A stretch of DNA of 64,000 nt, taken from Caulobacteraceae bacterium. Its GTDB lineage: Bacteria > Pseudomonadota > Alphaproteobacteria > Caulobacterales > Caulobacteraceae. The translations under genes and the position numbers were made by a program. The stretch's first letter is position 1. Every line of letters starts with the position of its first letter. The notes beneath the pieces are model-generated. The model made no database searches. It saw nothing but the letters and a program-made list of their open reading frames with translations, and was not told the origin of the DNA. Where the stretch lies: assembly GCA_019695035.1 (NCBI GenBank), contig JAIBAU010000001.1, positions 186,001 through 250,000 of the forward strand, written 5' to 3'. Below are positions 36,350 through 45,118 of the stretch, piece after piece.

Positions 36350-39300
36350 CTAGAAGCGGAAACCGCCTCGAAGCATGAGGCTGTACATGTCGTAGTCCTC
36401 AAGCAGGATTGCGGTTCCCTCGATGCCGAGGAAGCCCATCACGCTGCCAGCCGTGAGCCGGAACCCGAACATCGGGCCGCCGCCTTCCATCGCGTCGGGA
36501 CGCAGTGAAATGCGCGTCGTGCCGCTACCGATGCGGAAGGTCGTCATCCCGAGGTCGGAGGAGATGTTCTGGCGCCAGCCGAGCCGGATCTCCGGGGTCA
36601 GCCAGCCGTCTTCGCCGAAGCGCCGACCGATGTTGAGCGTGGCTTCGGCCTTCAGCAAATGTCCATTGCGGCCGTCGTAGCGGTAGGCGAGGTCGGCATT
36701 GTTGCCGTGCTCGTTGTGGGCCCCTTCAGAGAGGTAGAAGTACTCTAGGGCGCCCTCGGCGCGGCCATACCACTTGCGCCAACGCATATCGTAGCTCGCG
36801 CCCGTGCCGCCGGCGAAGCTGTAGCCCGACCAGTCGGACTTGTACCGCAGGACGATCGAGGGCGTGATGACCTCGCGGGTTTCGTTCAGCAGCGAATAGC
36901 CGCCGGCCGCGCGAGCCCAGGCTCGCCAGTTGTCGCCGCCCGTCCGCCAGTAGACCCCGGCTTCGAACAACTGCGAAGTGGTCACCTCTTCCAGGACCGA
37001 GGTGGGGTCCTTCAGGTCGGACGAGGTGTAGGCGAAGGAGAGCCCCCAGGTGCCCATGCTGCCGCCGCGCTCGATGCCGCCCGCGACGCCGAAGCCTTCA
37101 GCGTCGAAGCCGTAGGCCTGCCCCTGGTTCTTGTCGGTATAGAAGTCGATTTCCTGCAGCCATGAGGTCACCTCGCCCGGGTCGGCCTGCACGCGCCTGT
37201 CGGACAGGGCGTGGCGCACTGCGTCCAGGCCGGCCGTCAGCGACAGCAGCGGTCCGCCCGAATGCTGCGGGAGGAACTGTCGGTAAAGGTCGTAGAACTC
37301 CGATTGGGTCAGCCGGGTGAGGAATTCGCGGCGGATAAGCAGCGACGAGACCAGGACGTCCGGATCGCTGCTGCTGATTCCCATCAGCGCTTCGTAGATC
37401 CCCGCGTAGGCGTCCGCCTCCGATAGGATCATGCCCATCTGCTCGGTGGTCTTCTGGTCGATGTGCAGGAGTAGGGCGTCGTTGGCGGTGTCGACCACCG
37501 CGCTGGCCTGGTAGACGTAGGGCGTATTGCTCGTCAGCAGGGCCAGGTCGATCGTGCCGGCCTGCAGGTCGCCGGCCTGAATGATGGTGAAGTCCTGTTC
37601 GTTGCGGAGCAGGGACTCGAAGCGGACGCCCAGTCCCGCGCCTGTCGCGATCGTAGCGGTGCCCGACACGTCGAAGCCGGATAGCTCGCTCCCCGCCTTT
37701 TCCGGATCCAGCGTGACGATGAGCATGCCGTCCGCGGCCACGTTCAGGCTGCTGACCTGAACCGGCGACGTGTTCGTCGCCTCGATGCTTCCGTCCAGGA
37801 CGTTGACCGCGAGCACCTGGTCGCTGTCGCTGATCCGTCCCTGGAAGGAGGCGCCGCCGTCGATGGTCATGGTGTCGGCGCCGGCGCCGAAATAGACGTC
37901 GCCCTCCATGGAGCCGTTCTGCAGGTCCAGAGTGTCCGCCCCGGAGCCGAAGCGCACGTCGCCTACAATGGCGGGTTCGTCGTTGTCGTCGACCCCGTCC
38001 CCGTCCGCGTCCGCGTCCGCGACGCCGTCGCCAAGGTCGTCGCCGTCGTTAATGCCCATCTGCCGCACGACCGCGCCCAGGGTATTGAGCGAAAGATCAA
38101 TGGCCGTCGTCGAGCCGGTAATCTGTTCGTCGGAAGGATCGGTGTTGGCGTCGTCCGTATCGGATTCGCCGTCCGTCGGAATGATTTCCGCCGAGATGTT
38201 GCCCGTATTCTGCACCAGGGTCACGGTGCCGGAACGATCCACGATGCCGTACGCGTCGCCGGCTTCACCGCCCACGCTCCCGCTGATGCTCTCGTCGTTG
38301 TAGATCGCGGAAACCTGTGCGCCGGATTCAATCAGCAATGCGATTGCGTCGTGCGCATCGTCGCCGATCATCACGGCGGACAGGCCCGCGTTGTTGGACA
38401 GGAGAGGCGTGATGACACCGTCGCGGAAAACGATGCCCGTGGCGTCGGCTTCGATACCCGACGCCGCGACCAGACCGTCGCTCAGTCGGACGCCGCCATT
38501 GATGATGACGTCCATGCCGCCGACCATGCCGAACTCGATAGCGGTCGCTTCCACGCCGTCGTAGATCCCGCCGCCGGTGGCGTTGCCACGATAGACGAAG
38601 CCGTAGGCGTAATCGCCCGTTCCGACTTCTCCCAGCGTGATGTTGGTCGTGGTCGAACCGACACGCACGGCCGGGGCGCTTCCGACCGAGGTCACCTGAG
38701 CGGTGGTTTCGTCCTTGTCGAGGATGCCGTCGTTGTCCTCGTCATCGTCGTTGGGGTCGAGGTCTTCGGGGGTGCGGTCGAACAGGACCCCGCCGGTGAC
38801 GTTCGAAGCGATCCAGACGGCCGGCCCGCCCTGGAGCAAGTCATCCGGTTCGAGGTCCGCCACCTGCTCGTCCGAGGGCCGCTGCGTGTAGCGATATCCC
38901 GTCGAAGTCATGGTGGAAGAGATGTTGAGGGCGCCGTTGATGTCGCCGTCGACCATCAGTCCGACGGAGTTCTGACCCAATACGGCGACCTGTCCGCCGA
39001 TCGCGACGTCGCCGTTGACAGCCCCGTTGATCAGAACGCCGTAGTCGTTGTTGCCGGTAACCCGGATCTGGCCCTCGCTCGTGAGGTCGCCGTTCAGAAC
39101 GCCGTCGATCTGTATGCCGACCGAATTGTTGCCTTCGATCAGGATCAGGCCGTCGCTGGTGTTGGTGAGGTCGCCGGTCAGGTCACCCTGGACCCAGATA
39201 CCGCGCTGGTTGTTTCCCTCGGCGAACGGGCCATCCAGGTCGCCGTCCTCATCGTCATCCTTGGGCGTGTACTTGTCGTCGATCGAGATGGTGCCGTCGT

Positions 39301-39601
39301 TGATGATATCGGCTGTCGTCCCGGGGGCGACGAGAATTCCGGTCGAGCCGTCAGCGGCGTCGTCCAGCTGGATGCCGCCGTGGTTGGTCACATCATGGTT
39401 GCTGTTCACGGTGACGGCCGCGCCGCTCGAAACGGCGATGGAACCGCCGTCAGCGATGGTGACGGAGTCGGGGGCGCCGTTGTTGGCGGTGGCCGTCGCG
39501 ATCGACGTGGTGCGCTTGGACGAGATCACCGTCTCGGCATGGGCCGCCGCCGCGATGCAGAGCGGCGCCAGCGCAACGGCGGTGAGGAACATCTTACGCA
39601 T
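36350..39601 (-). CDS. Autotransporter (type V secretion) with beta-helical passenger
   Basis: The 1083-residue protein has a signal peptide (to ~AHA, residue 22), a long passenger, and a C-terminal beta-barrel domain of about 270 residues ending in LMLRGGFRF with the terminal phenylalanine. The passenger (about 120-230) holds four ~26-residue repeats of the type GNNSVGIQIDGVLNGDL, typical of a right-handed beta-helix. It has Asp-rich calcium-type segments (DDDEDNDGILDKDE; DADADGDGVDDNDE) and two GxGADTxxxxxG units. Surface adhesion or biofilm function is a family-level guess. The Kazal lipoprotein follows in the same unit. Confidence 0.9.
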   Translation of the reverse strand: MRKMFLTAVALAPLCIAAAAHAETVISSKRTTSIATATANNGAPDSVTIADGGSIAVSSGAAVTVNSNHDVTNHGGIQLDDAADGSTGILVAPGTTADIINDGTISIDDKYTPKDDDEDGDLDGPFAEGNNQRGIWVQGDLTGDLTNTSDGLILIEGNNSVGIQIDGVLNGDLTSEGQIRVTGNNDYGVLINGAVNGDVAIGGQVAVLGQNSVGLMVDGDINGALNISSTMTSTGYRYTQRPSDEQVADLEPDDLLQGGPAVWIASNVTGGVLFDRTPEDLDPNDDDEDNDGILDKDETTAQVTSVGSAPAVRVGSTTTNITLGEVGTGDYAYGFVYRGNATGGGIYDGVEATAIEFGMVGGMDVIINGGVRLSDGLVAASGIEADATGIVFRDGVITPLLSNNAGLSAVMIGDDAHDAIALLIESGAQVSAIYNDESISGSVGGEAGDAYGIVDRSGTVTLVQNTGNISAEIIPTDGESDTDDANTDPSDEQITGSTTAIDLSLNTLGAVVRQMGINDGDDLGDGVADADADGDGVDDNDEPAIVGDVRFGSGADTLDLQNGSMEGDVYFGAGADTMTIDGGASFQGRISDSDQVLAVNVLDGSIEATNTSPVQVSSLNVAADGMLIVTLDPEKAGSELSGFDVSGTATIATGAGLGVRFESLLRNEQDFTIIQAGDLQAGTIDLALLTSNTPYVYQASAVVDTANDALLLHIDQKTTEQMGMILSEADAYAGIYEALMGISSSDPDVLVSSLLIRREFLTRLTQSEFYDLYRQFLPQHSGGPLLSLTAGLDAVRHALSDRRVQADPGEVTSWLQEIDFYTDKNQGQAYGFDAEGFGVAGGIERGGSMGTWGLSFAYTSSDLKDPTSVLEEVTTSQLFEAGVYWRTGGDNWRAWARAAGGYSLLNETREVITPSIVLRYKSDWSGYSFAGGTGASYDMRWRKWYGRAEGALEYFYLSEGAHNEHGNNADLAYRYDGRNGHLLKAEATLNIGRRFGEDGWLTPEIRLGWRQNISSDLGMTTFRIGSGTTRISLRPDAMEGGGPMFGFRLTAGSVMGFLGIEGTAILLEDYDMYSLMLRGGFRF

Positions 39602-39861
39602 TGAAAAAATCCCCGGTCAGTCGAGCCGACACACCTCTCCCGCACCCGGCCTGAACCGACTTCGGGACCAATCCCCAAGTTTCGCGATTTTGGGGCGAAT
39701 GCAAGGCGAAATATGCGGTTTGAAGTGCTCCGGAGGCGGAATTGCGAGCCGCGTATCGCCAGGGCCGCGCCCCGCTGTCGGCGCCCCGCCGCCCGCCTGA
39801 TCCGGTCGCGCGGACAGGGTGACCTGCGCCGTTCAACGTCGCCATTGCGCAAGTCGACATC

Positions 39862-39877
39862 AAAGTGATATCACTTT
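39862..39877. promoter_or_regulatory. Perfect 16-bp palindrome upstream of the SPFH gene
   Basis: AAAGTGATATCACTTT is fully self-complementary and ends 23 bp before the SPFH start codon, just ahead of its ribosome site. Such a site near a transcription start suggests a repressor operator. The rest of the 299-bp gap (39602-39900), shared with the divergent autotransporter gene, shows no ORF of note. Confidence 0.6.
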
Positions 39878-39900
39878 CATATCGAAATGGAGGCGCTCAC

Positions 39901-40794
39901 ATGACCGAAGCCCGCAATCTCAACGCCACCCGGGAACATCCCGCCTCGACCATGAACGGCGGGCTGATGCTGCTGCTTTGCGTCATCGCTTTTGGCGCCG
40001 CGATCTGGCTCGTCGCCACAGGGGGGCGGGCCGACGACACGCCTTTGGTCCTCGGCGGCAGTCTGACGATGTTCCTGGCCATCTTCCTCCTCTGCGGCTT
40101 CTACGCTGTGCAGCCGAACCAGGCGGTCGTCCTGACCCTTTTCGGCAACTACAAGGGGACCGACCGGAAGACCGGCCTGCGCTGGGTGCTGCCCTGGTTG
40201 GTGCGCAAGAAGGTTTCCACGCGGGTGCGCAACGTCACGTCGGACAAGCTGAAGGTGAACGACAAGCGCGGCAATCCGATCGAGATCGCGGCCAACGTGG
40301 TCTGGCGCGTGCAGGACTCGGCCCAGGCCAGCTTCGACGTCGAGGACTACGCGGTGTTCGTGAACATCCAGATCGACTCCGGGCTGCGCGCGATCGCCAG
40401 CCATTACGCCTACGACCATGGCGAGGAGCACGAGCCGACGCTGCGGGCCGAAGCTGATCTGATCGCCGAACGCCTAAAGGTGGAGCTCGAGGAACGCGTG
40501 GCGGTGGCGGGGCTCACCATCGATGAGGTCCGCCTCGCCCACCTGGCCTATGCGCCGGAGATCGCCGGCGCCATGCTGCGGCGGCAGCAGGCGGAAGCCA
40601 TCCTGGCGGCCCGACGCCTGATCGTTTTGGGAGCCGTGGGCATGGTGGAGACGGCGCTGCAGTCCCTCAGCGAGCGCGGGGTGGTCGAACTGGACGAAGA
40701 GCGCAAGGCCGCCATGGTCTCGAACCTGCTCGTCGTCCTGTGCGGCGATCGCGACGCCCAGCCGGTGGTGAACACAGGCACCCTCTACGGGTAG
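39901..40794 (+). CDS. SPFH/band-7 domain membrane protein
   Basis: The start at 39901 has a GGAGG ribosome site; an upstream GTG at 39865 lies inside the palindrome and is rejected. The 297-residue protein has two N-terminal membrane segments (about 19-42 and 49-71), followed by an SPFH domain ([26 protein letters not shown], then [19 protein letters not shown]) and helical [27 protein letters not shown] repeats. SPFH proteins scaffold membrane microdomains or hold proteases such as FtsH. The ribbon-helix-helix gene follows after 8 bp. The exact role is unknown. Confidence 0.9.
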   Translation: MTEARNLNATREHPASTMNGGLMLLLCVIAFGAAIWLVATGGRADDTPLVLGGSLTMFLAIFLLCGFYAVQPNQAVVLTLFGNYKGTDRKTGLRWVLPWLVRKKVSTRVRNVTSDKLKVNDKRGNPIEIAANVVWRVQDSAQASFDVEDYAVFVNIQIDSGLRAIASHYAYDHGEEHEPTLRAEADLIAERLKVELEERVAVAGLTIDEVRLAHLAYAPEIAGAMLRRQQAEAILAARRLIVLGAVGMVETALQSLSERGVVELDEERKAAMVSNLLVVLCGDRDAQPVVNTGTLYG

Positions 40795-40802
40795 GCGGGC
40801 TC

Positions 40803-40997
40803 GTGTCGGCCAATTCCAGAAAGGGCGAGGCCCGCAAGGCCTTCCTCATGCGGATCAGTCCCGGCGTGCTGGCCCAGATCGAACGGCTGGCCGCCGCAGA
40901 ACTGCGAAGCGTGAACGCGGAGGTCGAGGTCCTGCTGCGCGAGGCCCTCGCGCGGCGGGGCCTATCCGGAACTCCCCCTAAGGGAGGTGACGACTAG
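40803..40997 (+). CDS. Arc-like ribbon-helix-helix DNA-binding protein
   Basis: From a GTG at 40803 the product is 64 residues. The stretch KAFLMRISPGVLAQIERLAAAELRSVNAEVEVLLREAL has the pattern of Arc/MetJ-type RHH proteins: a DNA-contacting beta strand (FLMRIS), helix A, and the NAEVEVLLREAL helix B. It lies 8 bp after the SPFH gene and is presumably co-transcribed. It might control this operon via the palindrome at 39862-39877, but that is an inference. The symmetry is longer than a minimal Arc site. No toxin gene accompanies it. Confidence 0.75.
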   Translation: MSANSRKGEARKAFLMRISPGVLAQIERLAAAELRSVNAEVEVLLREALARRGLSGTPPKGGDD

Positions 40998-41094
40998 CGC
41001 CCGCCGGTTACAGGGACTAAATGCCCGCCAGCTTAACCATTGCGCCACCGATCGCAGTCTCGCGCGTTGTGGAGCGGCGCAGCCGGAGAGGGCC

Positions 41095-42339
41095 ATGACG
41101 TACGACGTTCGGGAAAGCGATTTCAGGTTCATTCCCGGGCTGGATTCCGAGATCCAGGATACGCTTCGGTCCATCAGACTGGCCGCCGGCGATCCCCGTC
41201 CCAAGCTGGTCGACACCACCATGCTCTATGCGCCGCGGTCTGGCGGCGTAAAGCGCTATCTGACCGCCAAGCGGGCCTGGCTGGCGGAGAACCGCAAGGG
41301 CGTCAGCCACAGCCTCGTGGTCCCGGGCGCCGCCTACAGCAATGACGGCCAAGGCCTGGTCACCCTGGCGGCGACCCGCCTGCCGTTCGGCGACGGTTAC
41401 CGCTGGCCCAGCATGCCCAAGCGCTGGGCCTCGTGGCTGTCGTCCCTGAAACCTTCAATCATCGAGGCGGGAGACCCCTACACGCCGGGCCAGGCCGCGA
41501 TCGAAGCCGGCCAGCGAACCGGGTGCCCAGTCGTCGGCTTCTGCCACTCCGACCCGGCCGCGCTTGCGGCGCTGCACTTCGGGGAATGGGCGAAGAAGCC
41601 TGTCGAGAAGCGTTGGGCCAAGCTTTTCAAGCAGTTCGACAAGGTCGTGGCGCCGTCGGCCTTTATCGCCCGCCGCCTCGAGGAAGCAGGAGTCGGCGAG
41701 GTGTTCGTCCGGCCCCTGGGGGTCGAGGTGGACACCTTCCACCCGGATCGCCGCGACCGGGACTGGCTGGTCCGCAAGCTGGGCGTGAAACCGTCCAGCC
41801 GCATCCTGGTCTTCGCGGGCCGCCCCGCGCGCGAGAAGAACATCGGGGTCCTGGTCGACGCCGTCCAGAAGCTGGGCGATCCCTATGTCCTGGTGCTGGT
41901 CGGCGCGGGCGCCGGGATGCCGCCCGAGGACCGGGTGATCTGCCTGGACTATGAGGCCAACCCGAAGACCGTGGCGCGGATCGTCGCGAGCGCGGACGCC
42001 TTCGTGCACGCCAATGATCGCGAGCCTTTCGGCCTGATCGTGCTGGAGGCCATGGCCTGCGGCCGGCCCGTCGTCGGGGTGAACGCGGGCGGGGTGGCGG
42101 AAACCGTGGACAGCGGCGTGGGCCAGCTGGCGCGTTCCGCCGACCCCGACGACTACGCCGAAGCCATCGAGGCGCTGTTCGCGCGGGACGTCGAGGCGGT
42201 CGGGGCGGCGGCCCGGACGCGCGCCGTCGAGCGGTTCGCCTGGAACCGGGTATTCGAGGACCTCTGCCTGCTGTACGGCCAGCTGTCCGGCCGGCCCGGT
42301 TTCGAAGGCGCCGCGGACCTGGACGCCATCGTTCACTGA
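41095..42339 (+). CDS. GT-B glycosyltransferase (group 1)
   Basis: The start at 41095 has GGAGAGGG before it; the frame reaches further back without a ribosome site. The 414-residue protein has the GT-B fold motifs of family 4 enzymes: LGVEVDTFHPD, FAGRPAREKNIGVLVDA and EPFGLIVLEAMACGRPVVG near 310-330. No membrane segment is visible. The donor and acceptor cannot be read from the sequence. It is not in an obvious polysaccharide cluster: neighbours are the SPFH/RHH unit and a small disordered protein. Confidence 0.92.
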   Translation: MTYDVRESDFRFIPGLDSEIQDTLRSIRLAAGDPRPKLVDTTMLYAPRSGGVKRYLTAKRAWLAENRKGVSHSLVVPGAAYSNDGQGLVTLAATRLPFGDGYRWPSMPKRWASWLSSLKPSIIEAGDPYTPGQAAIEAGQRTGCPVVGFCHSDPAALAALHFGEWAKKPVEKRWAKLFKQFDKVVAPSAFIARRLEEAGVGEVFVRPLGVEVDTFHPDRRDRDWLVRKLGVKPSSRILVFAGRPAREKNIGVLVDAVQKLGDPYVLVLVGAGAGMPPEDRVICLDYEANPKTVARIVASADAFVHANDREPFGLIVLEAMACGRPVVGVNAGGVAETVDSGVGQLARSADPDDYAEAIEALFARDVEAVGAAARTRAVERFAWNRVFEDLCLLYGQLSGRPGFEGAADLDAIVH

Positions 42340-42510
42340 TCAGGCAGCGCCGGAGCCGGGATCCGTGGCGGTCTCGCCGCCGTCCTGCGAGGACTTGGAG
42401 CCCGGGGGTTCGGTCGCGGGACGGGGCGGTTCCCCCTCGCCGGCGGGCCTCAGATTCTCGTTCTCGACTTCCCGGTTGTCCGGTCGGCGATCGCCGTTGT
42501 TGTTCGTCAT
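42340..42510 (-). CDS. Small disordered protein, 56 aa
   Basis: The ORF opens with MTNNNGDRRPDNREVENENL and ends PGSGAA; it is almost entirely hydrophilic (Asn, Glu, Pro, Gly, Arg) and should be disordered. A strong ribosome site (GGAGAGGAG) lies 6 bp before the ATG, which is the main evidence that it is real. It is convergent with the glycosyltransferase, the stop lying one base after that gene's stop. Short proteins of this composition occur in Caulobacterales; no function is known to me. Confidence 0.6.
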   Translation of the reverse strand: MTNNNGDRRPDNREVENENLRPAGEGEPPRPATEPPGSKSSQDGGETATDPGSGAA

Positions 42511-42638
42511 CAAGGGCTCCTCTCCGAGCGGAACGCGCGGCAGGGGTCGCCGGTTCGCTGGCGCTTGATCGGCGCCGGTCGCAGGAGCATATGCGGGGCC
42601 CCCGCGCCTCCCCGCGCGGCCAGTAACCGGGATCCCCC

Positions 42639-43007
42639 ATGTCGTCTTCCCAGCGCTCGGTCCTCGACGGGCTCAAGCGCGGCCTGCGCCGCCGCTGCCC
42701 CAACTGCGGCGAGGGACGCCTGTTCGCCGGCTACCTGAAGGTCGACCCGACCTGCGCGCGCTGCGGCCATGACAACAGCCGTTACCGCGCCGATGACGGT
42801 CCGGCCTACGTGACCGTGCTGCTGGCGGGACACCTGCTGGTCGCCCCCATGCTCGTGTTTCCGGTGATCTGGGAGGCAGACCCGATGCTGGTGGCGCCGC
42901 TGGCCATGGCGGGCGTCGGCGCGGTGACCCTTGCGGGCCTTGCGTTCATCAAGGGCGGCTGGATCGGCCTCATGTGGGCCAACGGATCGGACCGCACCCA
43001 GCAGTAG
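42639..43007 (+). CDS. DUF983 membrane protein
   Basis: The 122-residue protein has a zinc-ribbon-like N-terminal motif, CPNCGEGRLFAGYL and CARCGHD (CxxC ... CxxC, residues ~20-43), followed by two or three membrane segments (VTVLLAGHLLVAPMLVFPVIW and LVAPLAMAGVGAVTLAGLAFI). This is the DUF983 arrangement, common beside cytochrome oxidase assembly genes in other alphaproteobacteria but isolated here. The molecular role is unknown. Confidence 0.9.
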   Translation: MSSSQRSVLDGLKRGLRRRCPNCGEGRLFAGYLKVDPTCARCGHDNSRYRADDGPAYVTVLLAGHLLVAPMLVFPVIWEADPMLVAPLAMAGVGAVTLAGLAFIKGGWIGLMWANGSDRTQQ

Positions 43008-43078
43008 GGGCGCGCCGCCCCGCTTGCCCCCGCCGCCGACGCCCGCTCTTATGGCCGGGGGACGGTTCGGAGTGCGGC

Positions 43079-43657
43079 ATGGACCTGCGGCGGGTCTACA
43101 TCGGCGTCGGCCTGCTGGCCGCGCTGGCGATCATCGCCATTTTCATCGCCTCGCCGTGGATGGCGGCCGCGCGCCTGTCGCGGGCGCTGAGGTCCGGCGA
43201 TCCGGTCGAGATCGAGCGGATGGTGGACTTCCCCTCCGTGCGCGCCGGCCTGGCCAGCCAGATCACGGACCAGCTCAACGCCCGCCTGGCGAACAATCCC
43301 GAGGTCCGCGACAATCCCTTCGCCGGCCTGCTGACCATGCTGGCGCCGGCCGCCATCAACCAGGCCCTGAACGCGGTGGTCACGCCCCAGGGGCTGGCCA
43401 AGCTGAGCCGCGAGGCCGAGACGGCGCGACGGGCCAGTCGTCACGAGGGCAAGCGGCGCAAGGCCCGGCGCGATGAGGAGCCGGCCGTGAGGCCCGTCCT
43501 GGCCTACACCGGCCTCAACACCTTCACGGCCACCTACGACAATCCCAGCAAGGGGCGCATGGTCTGGGTCCTGGGCCGCGAGAAGCTGTTCTTCTGGAAA
43601 CTCAAGAAGATCGAGGTTTCGGACGTCGTGATCGAAGACCTGAATCTGGAGCGATGA
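43079..43657 (+). CDS. DUF2939 membrane-anchored protein
   Basis: The start at 43079 (MDLRRVYIGVGLL) is preferred. The 192-residue protein has one N-terminal membrane segment (VYIGVGLLAALAIIAIFIASPW) followed by AARLSRALRSGDPVEIERMVDFPSVRAGLASQ, the conserved block of DUF2939. A basic linker (RRASRHEGKRRKARRDEE) divides it from a C-terminal beta-rich part. It is predicted to be anchored with the bulk outside the cytoplasm. Function is unknown. The stop overlaps the next gene's start by 4 bp. Confidence 0.87.
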   Translation: MDLRRVYIGVGLLAALAIIAIFIASPWMAAARLSRALRSGDPVEIERMVDFPSVRAGLASQITDQLNARLANNPEVRDNPFAGLLTMLAPAAINQALNAVVTPQGLAKLSREAETARRASRHEGKRRKARRDEEPAVRPVLAYTGLNTFTATYDNPSKGRMVWVLGREKLFFWKLKKIEVSDVVIEDLNLER

Positions 43658-44130
43658 GCCTCCGCCTGCACCCGGCGGCGCGGGCCGACCTGGATGATCG
43701 GCCGGCTTTCCTGAAGGCCGGCTTGCAGGCGCTTGGCCTGGAGGACGAGGCCATGGTCGCCGCCGTCCTGGACACCCTCACGGCCTCCGAGCGGCCGGCT
43801 CCCTGGGGCGGCTACTGGGGAGAAGCCGACGGCCGGGCGGTTGGCCTCTGCGCCTTCAAGGCGGCGCCCGACACCCGGGGCGAGGTCGAGATCGCCTACA
43901 TGACCTTTCCCGATTGCGAGGGGAGGGGGTTCGCCGGCGCCATGGCCCGGGCCTTGGTGGAGACGGCGCGGGCGGGCGGCGCGGCGGCGGTCGTCGCCCA
44001 CACGCTGCCGGCCGACGGGCCCTCGTGTTCCGTCCTGCGCCGGGCAGGGTTCGCGCATGGGGGCTCCGTCATCGACCCCGAGGACGGCGAGGTCTGGGCC
44101 TGGCGCCTGCAACTGGCGAAAGGCGATTGA
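43654..44130 (+). CDS. GNAT-family N-acetyltransferase
   Basis: The 158-residue protein shows the GNAT acetyl-CoA core: VGLCAFKAAPDTRGEVEIAYMTFPDCEGRGFAGAMARALVETA, with the pyrophosphate-binding Q/R-x-x-G-x-G/A pattern as EGRGFAGA. The later LRRAGFAHGGSVIDPEDG matches motif B. The substrate is unknown. It overlaps the DUF2939 gene by 4 bp (ATGA), so the two are co-translated, which may be chance packing. Confidence 0.88.
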   Translation: MSLRLHPAARADLDDRPAFLKAGLQALGLEDEAMVAAVLDTLTASERPAPWGGYWGEADGRAVGLCAFKAAPDTRGEVEIAYMTFPDCEGRGFAGAMARALVETARAGGAAAVVAHTLPADGPSCSVLRRAGFAHGGSVIDPEDGEVWAWRLQLAKGD

Positions 44131-44180
44131 CGAGAGGCGGCGAGGCTGGAGCAATGGCTCCGCTATTCGGGAGTTCCGCC

Positions 44181-44948
44181 ATGCGCCATGCCGCCCTGAC
44201 CGCCGCCGCCTCCGCCCTGCTGCTCTGCGCCGGCTGCAAGCCGGCCGCCGCCGTGGGGCAAGCCCCGGTGCCGCCCGCCGCGGGAGCGGACGCCGCCCGC
44301 CCGGCCGGCGGGCTGACGGTTCAGGCGCAGCCCGACCTGGGTCCCCAGAACCAGGCCATGCCCCGTTTCAGCGGCGGCGATGCAGCCGCGACGGCGCGCA
44401 TCAACCTGGCCATGGACAAGCTGGACGCCCTGACCCGCGAGGGCCTGGGGGCCTGTCCCGACATGCCCCACGGCGGCCAGACCCAGGCGGTCCGGGTCAC
44501 CCGCAACGCACCCTTGCTGGCCATCGAGGTCACTTACGAGAGCGACTGTGGCGCCTATCCCAGTTCGGGGATCAACAGCTACGTCTTCGACCCGGCGACC
44601 GGGGCCCTGATCGACTGGGCCCGCGCGCTTCCCGAGGCCGGCGTGAAGGCCGGCGAGCCGGATACCGAAATGTTCACCAACGCCTTCACCTCCGCGTCCC
44701 TTCAGGCCCGGCTGGTGGCCGCGGCGCGCAAGCAGTCCGACGCCGACTGGCGCAACGATTGCCTGCCCGTGCTGGAAGGTCAGGATCTGTCCCTGACGGC
44801 GCGGATCAATACCGAGACCCACACCCTCGACATCACGCCGGACCTGCCGCACGTGGTCCAGGCCTGCGGCGACAGCCTGTCTCTGGGGACGGCCGACCTG
44901 ACCGCGCTGAAGGCGGATCCGCGGCTGATCGAGGCGGTGCGCCAGTAG
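44181..44948 (+). CDS. Lipoprotein of unknown function
   Basis: The ATG at 44181 (MRHAALTAAASALLLCAGC) has GGGAG before it; an ATG at 44154 is weaker. The lipobox LCAGC gives lipidation at about residue 19. The mature part (~235 residues) resembles DUF3298-type or RsiV-like domains: FSGGDAAATARINLAMDKLD, AIEVTYESDCGAYPSSGINSYVFDPATGALIDW and a later LPVLEGQDLSLTARINTETHTLDITPDLPHVVQACGD. Four cysteines may pair. The family call is tentative. Confidence 0.7.
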   Translation: MRHAALTAAASALLLCAGCKPAAAVGQAPVPPAAGADAARPAGGLTVQAQPDLGPQNQAMPRFSGGDAAATARINLAMDKLDALTREGLGACPDMPHGGQTQAVRVTRNAPLLAIEVTYESDCGAYPSSGINSYVFDPATGALIDWARALPEAGVKAGEPDTEMFTNAFTSASLQARLVAAARKQSDADWRNDCLPVLEGQDLSLTARINTETHTLDITPDLPHVVQACGDSLSLGTADLTALKADPRLIEAVRQ

Positions 44949-45041
44949 GGGGCCGCCGCCGACTGCTCCGGCAAGGGGAGAAGGCGGTGACGGGGCTTTG
45001 CCACGAGGGGACGAGCGCCTGGATTTCCATGGGAAGGGAAA

Positions 45042-45118
<77 letters not shown>

